This document shows positions 9,571-21,645 of a DNA stretch of 64,000 nucleotides, piece after piece. The DNA comes from Pyrrhoderma lamaoense (lineage: Eukaryota > Basidiomycota > Agaricomycetes > Hymenochaetales > Hymenochaetaceae): contig NBAZ01000015.1 in the NCBI GenBank assembly GCA_002794735.1, forward strand, positions 434,001 to 498,000, in the 5' to 3' direction. The notes under the pieces were generated by a model. That model was not told the origin of the DNA. It saw only the letters and a program-made list of their open reading frames with translations, and did no database searches. How positions within the stretch are numbered: the first letter of the stretch is position 1; each line of letters starts with the position of its first letter. The translations under genes and the position numbers were made by a program.

Positions 9571-12315
9571 ATGAATTCTGAATTTAACCTTTTTCTCGTC
9601 CTACTGAGGGACCTGAGTACTTCAGCAGTAAGTTTTCTGACCTTCCGATTATACTGATCATATAGTCATAATAACATTCATCTACAGTATATAGACGGTC
9701 AGAACCTCCTCCAATCTCCTCTTAGCAAAGATTTTTCCCTTACATTTTGGCCGAAACCTGTAGTCGCTTCGGTTACTGTCTTGATTTTTGATATCATCAT
9801 AACCATTGATCAGTGCGTTGCACTGAATAAGATCATTTTAGCTTAAGTAATAGGTGACTAACGCCACTTCATTGATGTGATAGAGAGGTGAGAAACTATC
9901 ATTCTCGGCTTCCGTTGCTACTTGTAGCTAACTACGGTAATGAGCTTTTAGGTATCGATGATATGGAAGTCCCGTTGGTCTTTCGGGAAGATTTTGTATT
10001 TCATAATTCGGTATGCCCCTACCGCCGAAGGTATCCTTTGGCTTATATGTAAGTGATCTACTGCGTGAATGCCTCCTTCCAACTTTTGGAACCAAAACTT
10101 GCACGTGTAGATACGGTCGATAAATCTGTATCTCCGAAAGTAAGTCTCGTTCAGCTTCTCCGTGTATCTACGCTAAGTATTTACTAGTTGTAAGCTCCCG
10201 AAGCTCATCACTTGGACTACACCTTACATGGCTTAATGTGAACAGCTGCGATTTTGAGCTGGTGATCGGTACATGGCACGTCCAGCAACACATGATCACA
10301 AAACTCCAAAACTATGCTTACACCATTATAGGGGTACTTTACTCTTCTTGATTCCATTGCAAGGTCTGTCATGGAGTCTGACAAGCTCGAGCTTAACTTA
10401 TACAGACGCGGCTCAGAATTACTCGCTCCTCCGGTAAAATTACTTAGTCACCGAAGAGGCTGCCTACAAAAAATACATAATTATTCAACTTCATACTAAT
10501 TAACATAGAGAAAAAATAATTGAGAATATAGTTTTATATAACTTAAAGCTACATTAGAAAAATCAAGCAAAAAAAAGAAGAAATGACATTAAAATCTTGA
10601 ACTACTAAACTTACTTCCTAAATTGGTAGGTATATTAATCTCTTAATTTATTACATTATTTTAATTTTTTTCACAAATAAATAGGCTCTAAGACTTTATA
10701 AGTAGATAAAAAACATATAAATACATAATTAACCCGCCAATATAAAGAGTTAAACCTCGAAAATTCAATTAAATAAGTAAAGTTTGTTTGACTAGCTAAT
10801 ATGAAACTCGTCAAAAAAGGAAAGATTTTTAGAGGGTCCGAGTTTTTCAGCCTTTTTAATTGAAAAATCAGATAATTTCACAGTTCAAATATTATATTAT
10901 AGTTGATTCTATTAACAGCTAGTAGTAAGTCATTTTTTGAGGCCTATTCATAATATAAATTTCTAGAAAATTGATCAATAATTCAGGCTCACCTAAGAGC
11001 TTCCTTTTTGGACGAGTTTCATATTAGCTAGTCAAACAAACTTTACTTATTTAATTGAATTTTCGAGGTTTAACTCTTTATATTGGCGGTTAATTATGTG
11101 TTTATATGTTTTTTATCTACTTATAAAGTCTTAGAGCCTATTTATTTGTGAAAAAAATTAAAATAATGTAATAAATTAAGAGATTAATATACCTACCAAT
11201 TTAGGAAGTAAGTTTAGTAGTTCAAGATTTTAATGTCATTTCTTCTTTTTTTTGCTTGATTTTTCTAATGTAGCTTTAAGTTATATAAAACTATATTCTC
11301 AATTATTTTTTCTCTATGTTAATTAGTATGAAGTTGAATAATTATGTATTTTTTGTAGGGCAGCCTCTTCGGTGACTAAGTAATTTTGCCGGAGGAGCGA
11401 GTAATTCTGAGCCGCGTCTGTAAGTAGTAATCAAGCAATCGTAATACTTCGTACCATCGCAATATGGAAAAAGAATATCTTTGTCACATTATTTCTCATG
11501 TTTTCAGCATTCGTGAGTATATCAATTATAACTACATATAGTTTATTATCTGATTACCGAACTTCCCCACAGGCCACAGACCTAATTGTTGTTATCGTCA
11601 GCATTCGCGTTACACGGGAGATGTCTAGTACGAATGTTTGATACGGAATTCTTCGTTACATTTTCTGATCTTTTTCAGGCTCTAAAGATCATCCTTTACC
11701 GGCCATGTGAGTGCCGTCAGCCTCACCCCTCTCCTCTTGAGCGCTTTCTACTTACTACTACTACTTATTAGTGTTCAGCCCCTTATAGGCTGTGATGCAT
11801 ATCATGGCTCCGTTGATCTAAAACAGACTCTTCCTGCCTGGGCGGGCGTGATATTTTTTGATACGGTCCTTTTTGTTTTGACTTTCATCAAAGCATACCA
11901 GTCTTGTAAGAGGCCCTTATGGGTCTCTCGTCTTCCGAAGAGCTAATATCTGATTTCTTTAGGGAAACTCGTACCATCTTCTCATCTATTCACAGTTCTA
12001 CTTCGGGATGGGTTCATTTTCTATACAATCATGTTGAGTATGTATTTCAAGCTTCCTAATGATCTCTAAAAGGCTGACACATACATAACCTTAGCCTTAA
12101 ATATATCAAATCTCGCGCTTTATACTCTTCCCCTTACACGTGGGGTACTAGCAAGCTCCCTTTCACCGGTATTAAGGGCAAACTTTAGTATTATTGGAAG
12201 TCGATTAATATTAAATATTCGCGGTGCATGTATCGGGCGTCAGAATACGGACGAGATGTCTGTAGAAGCTTCTATGCAGTTCGTTGGGTCAGTGGGAGAC
12301 AGCCAGTGCTGTTAA
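9571..12315 (+). CDS. DUF6533-domain multi-pass membrane protein, one intron carrying a foldback element
   Basis: Start ATG 9571, stop TAA 12313-12315. Well-supported exons: 9571-9627; 9688-9812; a proposed 4-nt microexon 9884-9887; one from 9952; one ending at 10363; then after the element from 11436 (AIVILRTIAIWKKN), followed by exons for GLIGC-like PLIGCDAYHGSVDLKQ, FFDTVLFVLTFIKAYQS, LLRDGFIFYTIML and the last exon LNISNLALYTLP...GSRLILNIRG. The N-terminal block ITIDQEVSMIWKSRWSFGK is the DUF6533 (PF20151) signature. Several hydrophobic segments predict about seven membrane helices. Exon limits between 10035 and 10363 are not settled; one more missing base at the G4 run 10331-10334 would fit. 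Role unknown for the family. The element (10403-11420) sits wholly inside the intron 10364-11435. Confidence 0.75.
10403..10824 (+). repeat. Left arm of the foldback element
   Basis: About 422 nt pairing with 11002-11420. AT-rich except the outer 60 bp. Ends near GAAACTCGTCAAAAAAGGAA. Confidence 0.9.
11002..11420 (-). repeat. Right arm of the foldback element
   Basis: About 419 nt, reverse complement of 10403-10824 with few mismatches and single-base indels. Confidence 0.9.
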
Positions 12316-12707
12316 TGTACTTATGATATATGATATAACCTCGTGGAGCGAGTAGTTATTGTAATATACAGATAAAAATTGAGATAAATGAGGGAGCATA
12401 GTCATAGCACCTCACCCACAACTTGTCATGGAAGCTTCCAAAATATATGTATCTCATAGTATTGTAGCGTATGGAAAATTTGAGTAGAGTTGTAGTCAAG
12501 CCACAAATAGATCTCGGATCTATGGATCTAAAATATGAATTACTAATGTGTGTCGATCACTCTATTAACACGCGCACGGCTACGTTAGTTATTAGTTACT
12601 CAACGCGTCAACAAACTGGGTTTTTAGTGAGTTTCATTCAACAGAAATCGCAGAACCAGAGTGTTGACTATCAATGCTGTGACTCAGTACCTCATTTTTG
12701 TAGAAGT
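12316..12707. promoter_or_regulatory. Intergenic/upstream region of GPI13
   Basis: About 390 bp between tandem genes. The frame of GPI13 is open back to 12471, but the conserved N-terminus begins at ATG 12708; the upstream codons (Thr/Ser/Gln-rich) do not resemble the family. No clear TATA box. Confidence 0.4.
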
Positions 12708-15700
12708 ATGGACTTGTGGAGGCAGGATTGGCATTTGAGGGGGACATCTCTTGCTGTCCTCATTTTATTCGGGGTGTTTTATTTGCATCTAACAGCTTTA
12801 TACACTTTTTCTCGAGGCTTCTTGCTCACGAGAATGGCTCTTTCAGACATCAGCAACTGCCCTGATGGCTCTTGTACTGTGCCGGCAACACATAATCGAG
12901 TCGTAGTGTTGATTATCGATGCCCTACGATTCGACTTTGTTTCGCCTAACCCTCCACTTCCGGCTTCTCCATTTTATCACAATATCCTTACAGTTCCTAG
13001 AGAACTTACTGAAAAATATCCAGATCGCTCCTTTCTCTTCAACTCATTCTCGGACCCCCAACATCAACGTTGCAGCGTATTAAAGGAATAACGACCGGTT
13101 CTCTCCCGACTTTCGTCGACGCTGGTTCGAGTTTTAGTGGCCTTGCAATTGAAGAGGACTCTATTATTAGTCAACTTGTTAGAGCAGGAAAGCGAACTGC
13201 ATTTATGGGTGACGATACCTGGATGACAACATTTCCCGATCTTTTCAGTCCTAATATGTCTCATCCTTACGATTCATTCAATGTTGAAGACCTGCATACG
13301 GTAGACAATGGGGTTATCCGACATTTGTTTCCACTTCTTGAAGAAGAAAAGCAAGCCCGCACCTGGGACGCCATATTCGGCCATTTTCTTGGTGTTGACC
13401 ACGTCGGTCACCGAGTTGGTCCGGATCACCCAACCATGAAGGCTAAATTACAGCAAATGAACGAAGTTCTGAATCGTGTTGTCAATCTTATAGATGATGA
13501 AACACTTCTTGTTGTTCTGGGTGACCACGGAATGGACAGGAAAGGTGATCATGGTGGAGATGACGTTTTTGAGACCTCTGCTGCAATGTGGATCTATAGC
13601 AAGGGGATCCCTCTTCAAGCATCTAAAAATGTACCAGCTGCTTTACTCGCCATGACTACTTATCCGGAAGCCGATACCCCAAATCGTTGGATCCAACAGA
13701 TCGACCTAGTTCCTACCTTATCTCTTCTGCTGGGGCTCCCCATTCCATTCAATAATCTTGGCTCTATCATTCCAGAATTATTTGCACGGGATAATCAACT
13801 TGAAAAGGCGATCAAAATTAATGCCGCTCAAATATATCGTTATTTGTCTGCGTATCACGCCAGTGGGTCAAGTGGAGAATTAGAGTCTCTTTGGCCAACC
13901 CTTAACGCTAAATGGGAGAAGGCGTCGCTTGAAAATGACGCATCTATTTACTTTGAATATACTCGTCTTGTATTAAGAGTATGCCGCTCTTTATGGGCAC
14001 AGTTCAATGTTGGCCGTATGAGTCTTGGACTGGGGTTGTTGGCGATCTCAACCATCACAACTGCTGTACTCTACTTGAGAATGAGACACGTCACAGATTG
14101 GGAAAGCTGGGCAAACAAACGCATCGGAAAGGTAACTCGAGTGACGACTATATCATTAGTTTTCTCTCCATTTCTTTACTACCTTATGAAGCTCGTTCTT
14201 CCAGAGATCAATCTCTTTGATATCCTTCTAGTCGCTCCATCTTTCGCTGTTTGTACTACCTTACTTTTAGATATACTTCCATCTATCACCGTCACTTTCT
14301 GGACTTTCCTTTCAGGCTCGATAATTCTCATCCTTCATGCATCTCTATTCTTCTCAAACTCATTCACATTCTGGGAAGATCGAGTCATGCCATTTTTCCT
14401 CATCTCGGTCCTCGTACCAGCGGTTCGCGTCGGATTAACTACTCCAAGTCATCGTCTAAAGTATAGAATTTTGCTATTCTCAGGTATATATGCTGTTTGT
14501 GTACGATTGATGGCGATCAGCTCCGTTTGTCGAGAAGAACAGCAACCGTATTGCCATGTTACATTCTACTCTTCCTCATCTCAAACTGCGCCCCCTGCTC
14601 TTGCACTTGTTCTTGGCCCAATAATCTCGATCTCTTTACCGTTCTTCGTCCAAAGAGTGCTTGCTATATCCAAAAGCGATACCGGAATTGTACCGATGTT
14701 CCTTAGATATATACTAAGATATTCACTCTTTGCAGGTAGCATTAACTGGATTGTGGAATGGGCAGAATTAGTTGATCTTCTAGGGATGGAAAATGGTCCA
14801 ACACTACGCACTCTTCGAACGATAATAGCTTGTACCACGCTCGGTATACTTGTCGGAAGCACATTCTTGTGGTGGCTGCGTCCACTCACTGTCGATATCC
14901 GGACATCAAATAACAAGCAAGGTGGTTCAGATTCAGGGGCTAAAAAGATGGTAGTCATTAATAGCAATGTTTATGGTGCTCCTTATCTGCTTTTCTGGAC
15001 TATAGCACTTGGACTTGTCCATCTTGCTTCTCAGCTCACTGGCCAAATCACGATCGCCCTCGGTACAGTTGCCCTTCTGTCGTACATAGAAGTCTCTGAC
15101 AGCGTTCGTGACTCTCTTGGTCTTGAAGCTGCGTTCAGTGGTGCCGTAGACCTCTCATCAGCTTTTGCGAGCCTAAGAGAACAGAGTCCTACCGTATCAT
15201 TCAATTTCTCCCAGATCACACCAGTCGCTTTGTTGGGTCTTCATGCATTCTTCTCCACAGGCCATCAAGCTACTCTAGCTTCCCTTCAATGGAAGACGGC
15301 ATTCTTATTTTGGCCTACAGTGATGTATCCTGCAGCTCACCTTGGTGTATTCCTCAATACGCTCGGACCGATTATATTATTCGCACTTGCTGCTCCCCTT
15401 ATTGCGTTATGGCAATATACGCCTTCACCAGACTCACGGAAACAGGTGTTGGGTGATGCAACCCGCGCTGCAATCGGTATCATGTTATACTATGGAGTTC
15501 TACTGCTCTGTGCTGCCGCTAGTGCTGCACTTTTGAGGCGGCATTTGATGGTGTGGAAAGTATTTGCTCCAAGGTTCATGCTTGCTGCGCTCTGTACTAT
15601 CTTCGTTGATATTGCGTTACTCATCGGAGTCGGCTTGGGCGTAGGACGATCAAGCTTTGTCACCGGAAACTTGATAGATGCTACACAGAAAAAGCCATCG

Positions 15701-15712
15701 AAGATGGAATAG
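12708..15712 (+). CDS. GPI13: GPI ethanolamine phosphate transferase 3 (GPI13/PIG-O)
   Basis: Single exon, about 1,001 aa with one base added in the C5 run 13055-13059. Adds phosphoethanolamine to the third mannose of the GPI precursor at the ER lumen. A short cytosolic N-terminus is followed by a signal-anchor (about 15-35), then an alkaline-phosphatase-like luminal domain: VLIIDALRFDF (metal Asp), TTGSLPTF (nucleophile region), FLGVDHVGHRVGPDHP and LGDHGMDRKGDHGG (metal His/Asp). The C-terminal 550 residues carry many membrane helices, as in PIG-O. Length matches the family. Start chosen at ATG 12708 because MDLWRQDW leads directly into the anchor. The single-base break falls inside the invariant block after FNSFSDP, with no room for an intron, in a gene essential in yeast; a sequence error is the likely cause. 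Confidence 0.93.
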
Positions 15713-16186
15713 GAAATCAAGATGGCAAGAGAAAAGTAAAGGGTGTATAACCCAGCGAAACTGTAAACAAAAGTATCGTGTAATTGTTATCAACTTAATA
15801 ATTTAACCTGTTGTAATCAAAAGACTAATTTCTACTGAGGTCCTAGCAATGTTACTCTATGTATGATGCATAGATATCTTCGAGAATATATGATATTTGA
15901 TACAAATGAAAACGCAGGTTTGTACATGCTATAGCATATAACCTAATCCACTTCTTCTACATGCATATGGGTTGAAGTAATATGATTGTGTTCTTAGTGT
16001 GAGAAAATCAAGAAACTATCAAATACATGTAGTGTATAGCATATATAGCGTTATCAGTATATGTTTCATATTTCAATCCATCTCTAATCTTTAACCCTTT
16101 ATATAACACAACATACTATTAACCTATACAATCATACTATTTTGATAAATACATCGTATTCCAATTACACGATATTATATTCTTAT
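15713..16186. other. Intergenic between convergent genes
   Basis: About 470 bp, strongly AT-rich, between the stops of GPI13 and the F-box gene. Nothing recognisable beyond the two 3' UTRs. Confidence 0.5.
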
Positions 16187-18087
16187 TCAGGCGCGGGACA
16201 ATTCAAAATCCTTTATACGACTCTCCAACTCTTCCATATGTTTTTTCATATGTTGACTTCTCTTCCTTCTCGACTCTCTGAGGCCCTCTGAAAGCCATTG
16301 CATCCTCCTACTAACATCCGACCACTTCATTACTTCTGGAAAATCCCGAATGGTATGAAAGGTGTAACCCAGGGATTGGGGAACAAGCCAGTACTTTCCG
16401 TGGTAGTCTGAAATCTGCACGATGGAGGGCAGATCTTGCTTAGATATTCGGCGAGTGGGAATTCAACATCCGAGGGGAAAGATGTCTCAGTTAGACTGAT
16501 ATCCTCAAGATGTGGGAAGAGAGGGACGTCTGACTCTATTGCATCATTGAGCTCGTTGGCTAATTCGGGACGAAGATGTTGTAGGGAAATGGCTAGACTA
16601 GTAAGTTTGCGACACTTCTGAGCGATTTCTGACAAGACGCCTAGTGTAAGAGAGGACGAGGCTGATGTGTCATTCGAGTTCTTCGTAGGGAAACATACTA
16701 GTTTAAGCGAAGTTAAGTTTGGAAAGTTCAGGAGTACAGTTCCAAAATCTGAATCTGACATTTTGATAGGAACGAAGAAGCAGATCTCTAGTCTTTCCAA
16801 AGTGGTAAACCCCATTAATGGTTGGAAGGTTGAAGGATTGATAAATCCAGCATCGCTGGCAGTATCGGGATCATTTGGGGGTTGGTGGTCTACACGTAGG
16901 TGTCCAAGAGAGAGACAGAGAAGAGAAGGGCATGATAATGAGATGGATGTAAGCAGCTCATTGATTATAGTTACATCAGAAGTAGACAGTACTCGTAGTG
17001 CCAGATGTTTTAAAGCTGAAAAGGTTGAAGAAGAGGAGAATATCGGGGCAATGTTCTCATACCTCGTAGTTAAGCTAAGTCTGGTGAGATTTGTAAATGC
17101 ATACAAGGATGTAAATGTTTCTGAGGGTATGGTGAGCTGATTTGGGTTTGGTGTAGTTGGGGATATACCAAATAGCTCTAGTCTCGCGAGATCTACTGAT
17201 AGTTCCTCGAGTTCTTGATGACTTGAGAGCGCGTTCATTATAGCCGGGGAGAACAGGCCCGCAGAGAGACTGATAGACGTTATTGATTTCATGTTAGCAA
17301 TAAACGCCTTCAACTCTACTTCACAAATACCAATATGATGATCAGAAGTCGCCAATAGCGTCAATCGTTGAAGATGAGGTGCTAATTCCTCGATATCCTT
17401 TAAGATATTTTTGATGGTCTCCGTACAGCTTGGTAACCATACTGATAGTTCTCGTAATGATCTGTGCATGAATAAAATACCGATGTCCCGAACACATGTC
17501 CACATCGAAGGAATAGGACCGGAATACACCGATGCAGGTGGATGAACAAGCCGCATACTTATATCCAACTTTTTCAAGTTGGGCGCTAAGCTGGATATTG
17601 GGCGTTTGCGAAGTAGTTCAGTTGTGATGGATGATGAGAGGGACCTCAAATCGTCTTCCGAGAAAATCAGATGCCGCACCCGTCGAGCATAGAAGTGAAA
17701 CCTATCCCATTTGTTCGCAGTGATATATTCCGTAAACTTTCTGACGTGTGCATCTACAGGATGGAAATGGCCTATCACGGGAGAGTTTCCCCACTGCGAA
17801 ATTCAAATCAGAAGCTGATTCTAGTCGGAAACAAGTGAAATACTTACTACTACTTCATTATTAACAGGATTATCGGGTATGTTGGGAGTAGAAAGTGGAG
17901 AGAGAATGCTGATCAGTGGAACTATGGAGCTTAATGACGACCAAAGCACATCTAATGATGTATCAGACCAAACTCGACAAACTAGAGCACATTGAAGGAG
18001 GTCGCGGTTTTCACTGAAAGATAGTATCCTCTCGCGTAGATCATCGTCACTCAGAACGGTATGTAGCGGTATTTGCGTCGAGGACAT
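16187..18087 (-). CDS. F-box and LRR-like protein, copy A
   Basis: Exon 1 18087-17848 encodes an N-terminal F-box (RERILSFSENRDLLQCALVCRVWSD, with LW following). Exon 2 17793-16187 encodes degenerate leucine-rich repeats and a C-terminal coiled coil (HMKKHMEELESRIKDFELS). About 615 aa. F-box proteins link substrates to SCF ubiquitin ligases; this subtype is common in agaricomycetes and its substrates are unknown. The frame breaks near 16411-16413: without a correction the protein ends early at 16330, with one added base it continues into the coiled coil, and that tail aligns with the tail of copy B (ELQDRIKELELELARR). Copy B lies 560 bp upstream in the same orientation. Confidence 0.75.
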
Positions 18088-18646
18088 GTTTACTGAGGAC
18101 TGTTTGTGTTTAAAATGAGCATTCTGGCGCCCTGCGAGCTATAAACGTGAGCTGAGGCGGTGTAGGAAGCTTTGAAATAGCGTCCCATCAAAAGTGTTCG
18201 AATAAATGCGGGAAAAGTTCCGTGTCGTCTAGTCACACTGATATGAGTACAATTGTCACAGTTAGGTGAGTTGCACTATTATGCTGTTCAATATTAGTGT
18301 TGTGTGTGACATAGTGATGGCATTTACACAGCGCTAGGTATATGTGTTTTTGTCACTGTCACTGCACTAGTATTAACATCGAAATCTCCATCAATTAGTG
18401 ACGGACATATTACTCTTTAAACTAGTAACTTGGATACAGACTTTAACTTACAAGGTGAAAACAACAAAGACTAAATTAGCTCAATATACATGTATAATGT
18501 ATCTATCTTGACAAAATTCGGGATAAATGCCAATCCCTGAAGGACTGTATATTCCTTCATATAATTACATATTAAGAAAGTCCGTGTACATGTACAAATA
18601 TTACATATATAAGGGGTTTATAATAGTCACCTGCCACACTCCTACA
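18088..18646. promoter_or_regulatory. Spacer between tandem F-box genes
   Basis: 560 bp holding the 5' region of copy A and the 3' UTR of copy B. AT-rich with short GTCACTG/CAGTGAC-like strings near 18350. No strong signal. Confidence 0.35.
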
Positions 18647-20501
18647 TTAAAACAACTCTAGGGCGGATAGATCTGGTGATATCATCGAAGAAGATTGAAG
18701 ACTCCTGCGGGCTAATTCAAGCTCAAGCTCCTTTATCCTATCCTGCAATTCGTCAATACGACGCTGCGATTGGGCCTCAACTCTACTCCTGACAGGGCGG
18801 AGTTCCTTGACAATCCTATCAATTTCTGGATACATATCTTTCCAGCGACCAACGGTATTGATTTCTGGTAGATTATGTAGTTCCTTGTCAATACTATGAT
18901 ACCAATATTCAAGACCTTGAATAACACATTTAGGTGAGATGACTTTGCCAAGGTACTCCCCTAGTGGATACTTTAACTCCTCACTTATCCTTGTCGAAGA
19001 TAAGTCAAGCTCACGCAGTTTGGATAGCACCGGAGTATCTGGGCAATTAATTAGACCCACAAGGATATCCGGATCTATCTGGGGAAGATACAGGGTTAGA
19101 TCCTGAAGGAGTGGGAGAGCTCGGGCAATTTCCGAGATGATGTTCACATCAAGAAAAGGTGGTATAATATTGTCTGGCTCTCGCCATAGCATGGGTATGC
19201 AGTTAAACTCGAGTTTAGTGAGTTTGGGAAACCGTAGGAGAAAGGTGATGAGACTGGAGTTGGGAACAAGAAGTGGGAAGGGATATCGAATCCTGAATGT
19301 TTCCAGATGTGGAAGGTTATTAAGAGCTAATAGGGTTGAAGATGTAACCCTATAATTATTTCTATTGACTTGTTCTAGGTAGTGGTCGGCATTCCAATCT
19401 AATGGAATAGCATCGAGAACGAGTGAGACAAGTGATGAGCATGTCAAGGTTATAGTCTCTAGGAGCTCTTTGATCGTCTCCGCCGACGGAAGGGTTGCAG
19501 GGAAGACAGACAATTGTTTCAATCTGTCAGGGAGAGATGTTTTTTTAAGTAATGGTATCACCTCTTCGCAGGTCACCGTAAGGCGGAGGCCTTCTAATCG
19601 TGGAAAAGAACCAATTCCCAAGAAAGGTTCCAACGGTAAACGTTCAAAAGTTATTCCTTGCCAATCCATATCACGTAGGTCTACATGTATATTTTTCAAC
19701 GAAGGAAGTTTTGAGAGAGCTTCCAAAATGGTAAGCGAAAGTGCATTTTGTGGTACACATATGGTTGTTAGACTCTTTTGTGAAGACAGCAGCTCGACGA
19801 GACTGGATTCATACGGTGCTGAAGAACGATAGAAGTTCGAATTCAATAAAAGTGCTTGTAACCTTGGCATACGATCTGCAATCTCATAGAAAAGATCATC
19901 GACTGATTCTGGTTCTTGAGGGAGATCTGTCATAAATTCACGAAGGTTTTCGTTCATGAATAACATTGCAAGATCTCTTGCAAGTTGAGTGCTGACCGAG
20001 TTCTGGACATTCGAGTTGAGGTAGAGCTTGACAAGGTTTGGCGTCAAGACGAGATTAGGACGCTTTCGAAGTAGTTCAACAGCGACGCTATGTGAAAGCG
20101 TCAAGGCATCTTTGTTAGATATGGTCAAGCGCCTAACTCGGCGCGCGTATAAGTGAAAGCGGTCCCAGTTCCGTGGTAAGATGGGCCTAGCAAATACTTG
20201 AAAAGCAGGCTTGAGGTAGAACGGTTGTTTGAATATGCTCCTGGAGAATAAGTGTTTAGAGACTTACATCTTCATCAGAAGTGACAAGAGGGGCGAGGAT
20301 GGACAGGAGAGGGACGACACTGGCGAGCTCATCCCAGAGGATGGCAAGCGCGGATCTAGACCAATCAGAGCACACTAGGGCACATCTCGCGAGAAGAGAA
20401 TTTTCGGCCAAGGAAAAAATATGATCCAAAAGAACGATATCATTAAGAACTAGTTTTGTACTACTCGAACTGATTTCTGTCTGGGTTTCGGTAGACGACA
20501 T
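18647..20501 (-). CDS. F-box and LRR-like protein, copy B
   Basis: Exon 1 20501-20268 (F-box: LDHIFSLAENSLLARCALVCSDWS, then ILWDELASVVPLLSIL), a 58-nt intron ending CTCAAG, and exon 2 20209-18647; 598 aa with no frame break. A nearer AG at 20242 would give an intron of only 27 nt and the wrong frame. The body shares with copy A the landmarks NWDRFHFYARRVRRL, VELLRKRPN, the LRR-like middle and the C-terminal coiled coil (residues about 555-585). The same intron position after the F-box in both copies supports tandem duplication. Likely an SCF substrate receptor. Confidence 0.78.
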
Positions 20502-21645
20502 CCGAATACAAGTATCATATAATAACTAGCGATGGTGTTAGCTGATGTCTATCTCTTCCATGGTTTGAATTACAAATGCTGCATCCGTGCTGCACTCGTG
20601 TTTCGGAATTACGTACTCATCCTACTCTACAATCCGCAACTCGACTTCTATGAACGATCTATTATTCATTCAAATCGAATTTCACATACTGGCTCTCTCT
20701 GTGGCTCTAACGATCGCATGTCACTGAAAAAAAATTGATTTGAGTGCAACCAGAATGATGTGGATTACTCGACGGTAACTGCTTGCAGTGCTAAACGCTA
20801 CACGAGAAAATGGGTGGGTATACTTGGCAAACAGTAAAGTACAATATCTCTGATTTATAAGTTCTTTATGGTACAACTGATATTTCTAGTGTTCTTCGTA
20901 TTTCTATAATTAGAGCATGGTTAACTTCAGGTTATCTTCACAAGGTATCACTTCGAATTATAAGCAATCATGTAGGTAGAACCAACAGTAGCGTCCTGTG
21001 TTAACGGCAATCTTGATCGTTACTAGAATCTCATTATTCTTCTGAGGATCATAAACAGATTTGCTTTATCAGGACCATTGCCATGGCTTTGGGACACCAT
21101 CATGATGTCCCCATTTGCTCCTACGAGATGGTCAGGTAAGCACAAGGTCTCCTAATCGTTAGTTTGTCCGAAATTCCGAAACAAAACAGCAAATACAAGC
21201 AAGTGAGTTATCCATATGATATGATGCAATGCCGACCTCCATCCGGCAGATGGTCGAAGTCTCACCGTGATGGGAAATAGCCACGTTATTTTCTTCCGGA
21301 GAGCAACCACGACCAAAACCAAGTGGCGATCCAATACAGACATGGGTACACGACATATAGGCGTAGTATCATTTCATTTTCAAGAGTGAAGATTAATAAG
21401 AGTAATTGCGCAGCGCACGGGTAAAGATATTCAAACATGATCCATCTTTACAAGATGACAACAGCTCCCAAGGAAGTCGCCAGGGGTGTGATAGTTAAAG
21501 GAGATATAAGGGGTCTGCAAAACTGTCGAATTTTAACCAGTTCTACCTACTTCTTCCATTCATTCATTTTCTGTCAACTTGAAAGAGCCTGGTGCTCACA
21601 GTTCTTATTTTAATTTGTACTTATCTTCTCTATCTTTTCATCGCC
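20502..21645. other. Divergent intergenic region
   Basis: 1.1 kb between the 5' ends of F-box copy B and the secreted-protein gene. Apart from a TATA-like box at 21505 no element is recognised. Confidence 0.45.
21505..21510 (+). promoter_or_regulatory. TATA-like box of the secreted-protein gene
   Basis: TATAAG, 136 bp before the ATG at 21646, with a pyrimidine-rich stretch following, as in strongly expressed fungal genes. Position and context only. Confidence 0.35.

Larger units (their letters stand above)
10403..11420. mobile_element. Foldback (long-TIR) DNA element, non-autonomous, TA-flanked
   Basis: 1,018 bp. The outer 420 bp on each side are almost exact reverse complements, with about 177 bp between. 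The outermost bases read CAGACGCGGCTCAGAATT and the reverse complement. TA directly flanks both ends (10401-10402, 11421-11422), as for Tc1/mariner/pogo-type target duplications. There is no transposase ORF, so it would need one from elsewhere. The arms differ at only a handful of positions (for example one C more or less at the GGCTGCC and AACCCGCC tracts, and a T/C in the AAATACAT tract), which suggests recent insertion or conversion. It is inserted within an intron of the DUF6533 gene. Confidence 0.9.

Noticed and set aside
20242..20268. A 27-nt intron in F-box copy B
   Set aside because: Too short for splicing in this genome and gives the wrong frame; the 58-nt intron ending at 20210 fits frame and size.
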